From: Chryseobacterium soldanellicola
GTDB taxonomy: Bacteria > Bacteroidota > Bacteroidia > Flavobacteriales > Weeksellaceae
Direction of reading: 5' to 3'
Length of the DNA: 64,000 bases
NCBI RefSeq assembly: GCF_900100115.1
Contig: NZ_FNKL01000002.1
Location: 310,001-374,000 of the forward strand
Every line of letters begins with the position of its first letter. The first letter of the stretch is position 1. Positions 60,783 through 64,000 of this stretch are shown in pieces. Position numbers and translations under genes: made by a program. Below the pieces are notes generated by a model that worked only from the letters and a program-made list of their open reading frames with translations, made no database searches and was not told the DNA's origin.

Positions 60783-62174
60783 TTACTGAACCTGAATATT
60801 ATCTAACTGAATTGTAGTTGTAACACCACTTCCGTTTCCTGAATATTCAAATACTACAAAACCATTCCCTGTTAATCCGGCAGGAATATTGTAAGTTCCG
60901 GCAGGTGCTAAAGTTCCGTATCCGCTCACAGGCGTTGTAGGAATTGTAAATGCCGAAGTAATATCCGTTTTGTTGGCTGCTGTAATGTCTCCAAGCGGAG
61001 TATAGTTTGTAGTTGTATAAACTTTTAGAGCGTTACCGTTCCAGAAACCAACATTCACATCAAATTTCAAGGTATTTGCTGCTGTAAAATCAACAGGTAC
61101 AATGAAATAAGTAACATACGGACCTGAACCGGAATTCGCTCCTAATTGAATGTATTTGTTGTTGCTGAAAGTCTTCAGCTGCCAGTATCTGTTTCCTAAA
61201 AGAGCATCGTTAACATATTTAGGATAAACTTCCAGGTTGGTCGGAGTTAATGAATAGCTCTCAAAATTTTCAAGGAAAGAACCTGAATAAGTGATGGCTG
61301 TACCTCCTTTTGGCGGTGTTGCATCTACTCTGTTTCCTTTAAAATTAACGTCATTTGTGCTTCTGATCAACATTTGCCAAGTTGTTGTATAACGGCTTAC
61401 TACAAAAGTAATATCTCCGTTTCCTGTTGGCAATAAGCTAGAACCTTGTGCGAAGAAACCTGAATTTCTAAGGGTCACTGAATTTCCTGAAGCATCTTCT
61501 AAAGTTCTGTCTGTATCAACTCCCGCTCCGCCAACATAATCGATGTAAGCTTTATTAACAGGGAAAATATCTCCGATAGAGAACTGTGTGTTAGGAACTT
61601 TCACCAATGTATTGATGTATTGTTCAGCCTTAGCTGCAGCAAGATTGGGCAATTCTACCGGCTTAATGTTTACAATTTCGAGTCCGTTTCCGTTACAAAC
61701 CCCTGACATATATCTGCTTAATAAAGAAGCCGGGATTCTTCCGATTGCAAAAGTAGGATCTACAGAACCTATTTTCACAGCACCTCTGTCGAGACCTAGC
61801 CTTAAACCTTTAGCATTAATTCTGATATGCGCTCCAACAGGGAAATCTGCATAGTTGCTTGCTCTGTCAACTTCGATCTGTAAACCTGCAGTAGGATTTT
61901 CAGGCTTATCCTGGAAAGAAATTGTTTTATAGAAATTTCCGTTTTCGTCAGAAGAAACTACATACCCGTCAATGATCTGGTCAGTAGTAATCAAAAGATA
62001 TCCTGTAGCCGGAGCCTGAGCTTTAAAATCAGCCAAAGACATCGTTGGAGCCGGGAATTTGTTTTCGCACTTGATTGGCGGTGTATCCCATTCATCTTTT
62101 TGTACGCAAGAGGTAATAGAAATTGCTGCAAATGCAACTCCTGCTACTAAACTTAAGTATTTTTTTATTGTCAT
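60783..62174 (-). CDS. DUF5689-containing lipoprotein
   Basis: A 463-residue secreted lipoprotein. Signal peptide with lipobox SITSC at about residue 23 (Cys), followed by VQKDEWDTPP, so it is exported to the surface. Residues about 40-280 match the DUF5689 pattern, for example TDQIIDGYVVSSDENGNFYK and AGLQIEVDRASNYADFPVG. The C-terminal 180 residues look like a carbohydrate-binding-type beta-sandwich with an aromatic LENFESYSLTPTNLEVYPK. It lies 38 bp after the TonB receptor gene on the same strand, a pair often found in Bacteroidota, reminiscent of a SusCD-like uptake set. Ligand unknown. Confidence 0.88.
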   Translation of the reverse strand: MTIKKYLSLVAGVAFAAISITSCVQKDEWDTPPIKCENKFPAPTMSLADFKAQAPATGYLLITTDQIIDGYVVSSDENGNFYKTISFQDKPENPTAGLQIEVDRASNYADFPVGAHIRINAKGLRLGLDRGAVKIGSVDPTFAIGRIPASLLSRYMSGVCNGNGLEIVNIKPVELPNLAAAKAEQYINTLVKVPNTQFSIGDIFPVNKAYIDYVGGAGVDTDRTLEDASGNSVTLRNSGFFAQGSSLLPTGNGDITFVVSRYTTTWQMLIRSTNDVNFKGNRVDATPPKGGTAITYSGSFLENFESYSLTPTNLEVYPKYVNDALLGNRYWQLKTFSNNKYIQLGANSGSGPYVTYFIVPVDFTAANTLKFDVNVGFWNGNALKVYTTTNYTPLGDITAANKTDITSAFTIPTTPVSGYGTLAPAGTYNIPAGLTGNGFVVFEYSGNGSGVTTTIQLDNIQVQ

Positions 62175-62212
62175 CTTAATAATTTTTAATAAAGTAGTTA
62201 ATGATTTGATTA

Positions 62213-64000
62213 CTAGAATCTAAACTGTAAATTTATGAAATATGATCTTCCTTGAGTGTACCAGTATTTTGGTCCGAATAAAGGATATTCTCTATTTAAA
62301 TCTTCCGAGAAAGTGTCGAACTTAGCATTTCTTGTCTGTTCAAAACCTCCTGTAATATATTTTCTATTATCTAAAATATTATTTACAGTAGCAGAAATCA
62401 AAACATAATATTTACCGATTACCCAAGATTTTCCTGCGTTAGCATTTAGGAAGAATGAAGAAGGTAATCTGTTGGGTTCTAAAACTTTTCTCAAATCAGC
62501 TTCAGATAAGCCATAAAATGGTGATGAAGTAAGATCATTCTGAGTAAATCCTTCGGTTCTGACTAATGAAGCCGGATCCAGATAATTATCATCAAAATAG
62601 TTCCAGTTTGCGCCTACCCACCAGTATTTAGGGTTGTTGTAACGGAAACCTAAAGAGAAAGCCTGTTGAGGAGTCCCTCCTTGACGATAGTTTTTAATAT
62701 ATGCTTTTCCTAAACTTGTATAAGGAAGCCCATTTGGGAAAACTCCGGCAGCATCTGAAGCAAAATAGGTCATCGGATCATTTTCATAAGTATATTGTCC
62801 TATACTTGCCAAACCTTGTAAAGATAATGTAGGAATCACTTTTACATCAACTCCTAGTTCCAATCCCATATTTCTTTTCTTCACGTCTGTCATGATCTGA
62901 GATACGAATGCACTCTGTACGTTCGTTTGATTACCATCTGCATCTACACTTTTCAACGCAAGACCGTCAGCAAAGTACCTTTGTACCGTAGTTTCGTTAT
63001 CTGTATCAACCAAATATCCTGTTAATCTTAATTTTAAGAAAGGAGTTGACATTACATAACTTAAGTCGTTAGCATTTACAACCATATTTTTCACATTTGG
63101 CGCAACAGATCCGTTAACTCTCGGGTTAACAAATAAATCTTCCAAATAAGGAGCCTGCGTATAGTATGCTCCGTTGTAAACAATAAAGTTTCTTCCGTTA
63201 ACTTTATAGATCGCCTGTCCTTTTATACCATAGTTCCAATAGTTATAATCAGTTCCTTTTCCATAAGAATCTTTGTATAAATAATGATTAAACAAACCTT
63301 CTCTGTTTGAGCTGGAATATCCAAACATTCCGGAAACAAATACATCAAATTTCCCTGTTGAAAACTTCAATCCCGGATTTACTTTTACTTCCTGTCTTCT
63401 AAAAATATAGTCGTAGGTCATTTTATCACCTACTTTTTTAGCTACATTTTCTTCACCTTCATTATATAGACCTGATTTACCCGGTTGGTTTGTAGCTGCA
63501 AACGGATCTCTGTTTAGTACAAAATCAGCACCCAGAAGATCGTTTACTTCTCTGTATTGTTCAGAACGGTAATTCTGATAAGATACGTTCAATAAAAATT
63601 TAGTCGTATCATTAAAATTGTGTATAAAGTGAGTAGCAGCATTCCATATTTTATCATCACTTACATCATTTACTAAATAATATAAAGCTCTTTTACCTGT
63701 TTGCCCATAATAAGTTCCTGCAGGCTGCTGCATATTTCTTCTGTACAATCTGTCCCAATTTAATTGAGTCACATTTGGATCTCCCGATTGCCATCCGGCT
63801 AAAGATGTTCTGTAGGCATCCTGTGCAGTCGTCATTGTTCCGTCCGGATTTATAACTGATGCATTCGGGTCTAAAGAATCATAATAACTTGGTAAATTTC
63901 TGTAATATGTCGGAGACGGGTTTTGAACATTCTGCCAGTCTAAACGAGAACCTTTATCTTTTCCAAATTGATAAGAAACTGATGTCCAAAGACTTGAATT
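62213..64000 (-). CDS. TonB-dependent receptor, C-terminal part (partial)
   Basis: The frame is open on the minus strand to the end of the window, so the N-terminus, plug and signal peptide lie beyond it; 595 residues are visible. The barrel shows WQNVQNPSPTYYRNLPSYY, TYDYIFRRQEVKVNPGLKF and PKYWWVGANWNYFDDNYLD, ending in YFINLQFRF with the C-terminal Phe typical of outer-membrane beta-barrels. It is paired with a DUF5689 lipoprotein 38 bp downstream and probably imports the ligand that the lipoprotein binds. The Met codon at 63835 is internal and not the start. Confidence 0.9.
   Translation of the reverse strand, partial: NSSLWTSVSYQFGKDKGSRLDWQNVQNPSPTYYRNLPSYYDSLDPNASVINPDGTMTTAQDAYRTSLAGWQSGDPNVTQLNWDRLYRRNMQQPAGTYYGQTGKRALYYLVNDVSDDKIWNAATHFIHNFNDTTKFLLNVSYQNYRSEQYREVNDLLGADFVLNRDPFAATNQPGKSGLYNEGEENVAKKVGDKMTYDYIFRRQEVKVNPGLKFSTGKFDVFVSGMFGYSSSNREGLFNHYLYKDSYGKGTDYNYWNYGIKGQAIYKVNGRNFIVYNGAYYTQAPYLEDLFVNPRVNGSVAPNVKNMVVNANDLSYVMSTPFLKLRLTGYLVDTDNETTVQRYFADGLALKSVDADGNQTNVQSAFVSQIMTDVKKRNMGLELGVDVKVIPTLSLQGLASIGQYTYENDPMTYFASDAAGVFPNGLPYTSLGKAYIKNYRQGGTPQQAFSLGFRYNNPKYWWVGANWNYFDDNYLDPASLVRTEGFTQNDLTSSPFYGLSEADLRKVLEPNRLPSSFFLNANAGKSWVIGKYYVLISATVNNILDNRKYITGGFEQTRNAKFDTFSEDLNREYPLFGPKYWYTQGRSYFINLQFRF

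Noticed and set aside
1..64000. tRNA, rRNA, riboswitches and IS elements
   Set aside because: None was recognised on either strand by eye; small or diverged RNA structures could have been missed without a covariance search.

Overview
ORGANISM. The window looks like chromosome of a member of the Flavobacteriia (Bacteroidota), most likely Chryseobacterium or a close relative. It is AT-rich. Many genes are preceded by the Bacteroidota -7 promoter element TAnnTTTG. It encodes five type IX secretion (T9SS) type B substrates ending in the gliding-motility-associated C-terminal domain, TonB-dependent receptors, DUF5689 and DUF6702 proteins, lipoproteins with an acidic residue soon after the lipobox Cys, and exosortase XrtF with its partner. 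No rRNA, tRNA, CRISPR array, IS transposase or prophage was seen. LAYOUT. (1) 1-15778 is a surface-polysaccharide region: two membrane proteins of glycosyltransferase-C style, asparagine synthetase, four GT2 and two GT4 glycosyltransferases, an acyltransferase-3, a methyltransferase, two hexapeptide acyltransferases, and a small module of AMP-forming ligase, GNAT acetyltransferase and acyl carrier protein. No flippase or polymerase is visible, so the cluster probably continues to the left. (2) 16034-18755 holds beta-carbonic anhydrase, a small secreted protein and a SulP anion transporter, a likely bicarbonate/CO2 unit with a perfect 16-bp palindrome before sulP. (3) 18998-31912 mixes housekeeping genes (pth, mfd), lipoproteins, three tandem paralogous secreted proteins, a protein with KKDGTPDKRYK repeats, a GH3-family enzyme and an MFS transporter. 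(4) 32003-45720 is an array of five large modular T9SS adhesin-like proteins interrupted by dnaB and rnhA. (5) 45847-55304 holds a nitroreductase, nadB-nadC, a TonB receptor, asd, a CDF metal transporter and a DinB-family protein. (6) 55439-60190 holds xrtF and its associated gene, divergent from amgK, a free-standing RapZ C-terminal domain, a murU-like gene, a LOG-family gene and a DUF6702 gene. (7) 60237-64000 holds a small membrane protein, a DUF5689 lipoprotein and the C-terminal part of a TonB receptor. HOW IT WORKS TOGETHER. The left end builds and decorates a surface glycan; the ligase/ACP/GNAT module could add an unusual acyl or aminoacyl group. The adhesins and secreted proteins dress the cell surface. 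The amgK/RapZ-CTD/murU set probably recycles cell-wall amino sugars, with the RapZ domain as a possible amino-sugar-phosphate sensor. STARTS AND SIGNALS. Several longest reading frames begin at a spurious TTG; here the start was moved to an internal ATG or GTG (methyltransferase, second GT4, sulP, pth, mfd, MFS, DinB, xrtF, amgK and others). Six genes have a TAnnTTTG box ending only 3-4 nt before the start codon, suggesting leaderless transcripts. All functions are inferred from sequence recognition by eye; no database search was possible.
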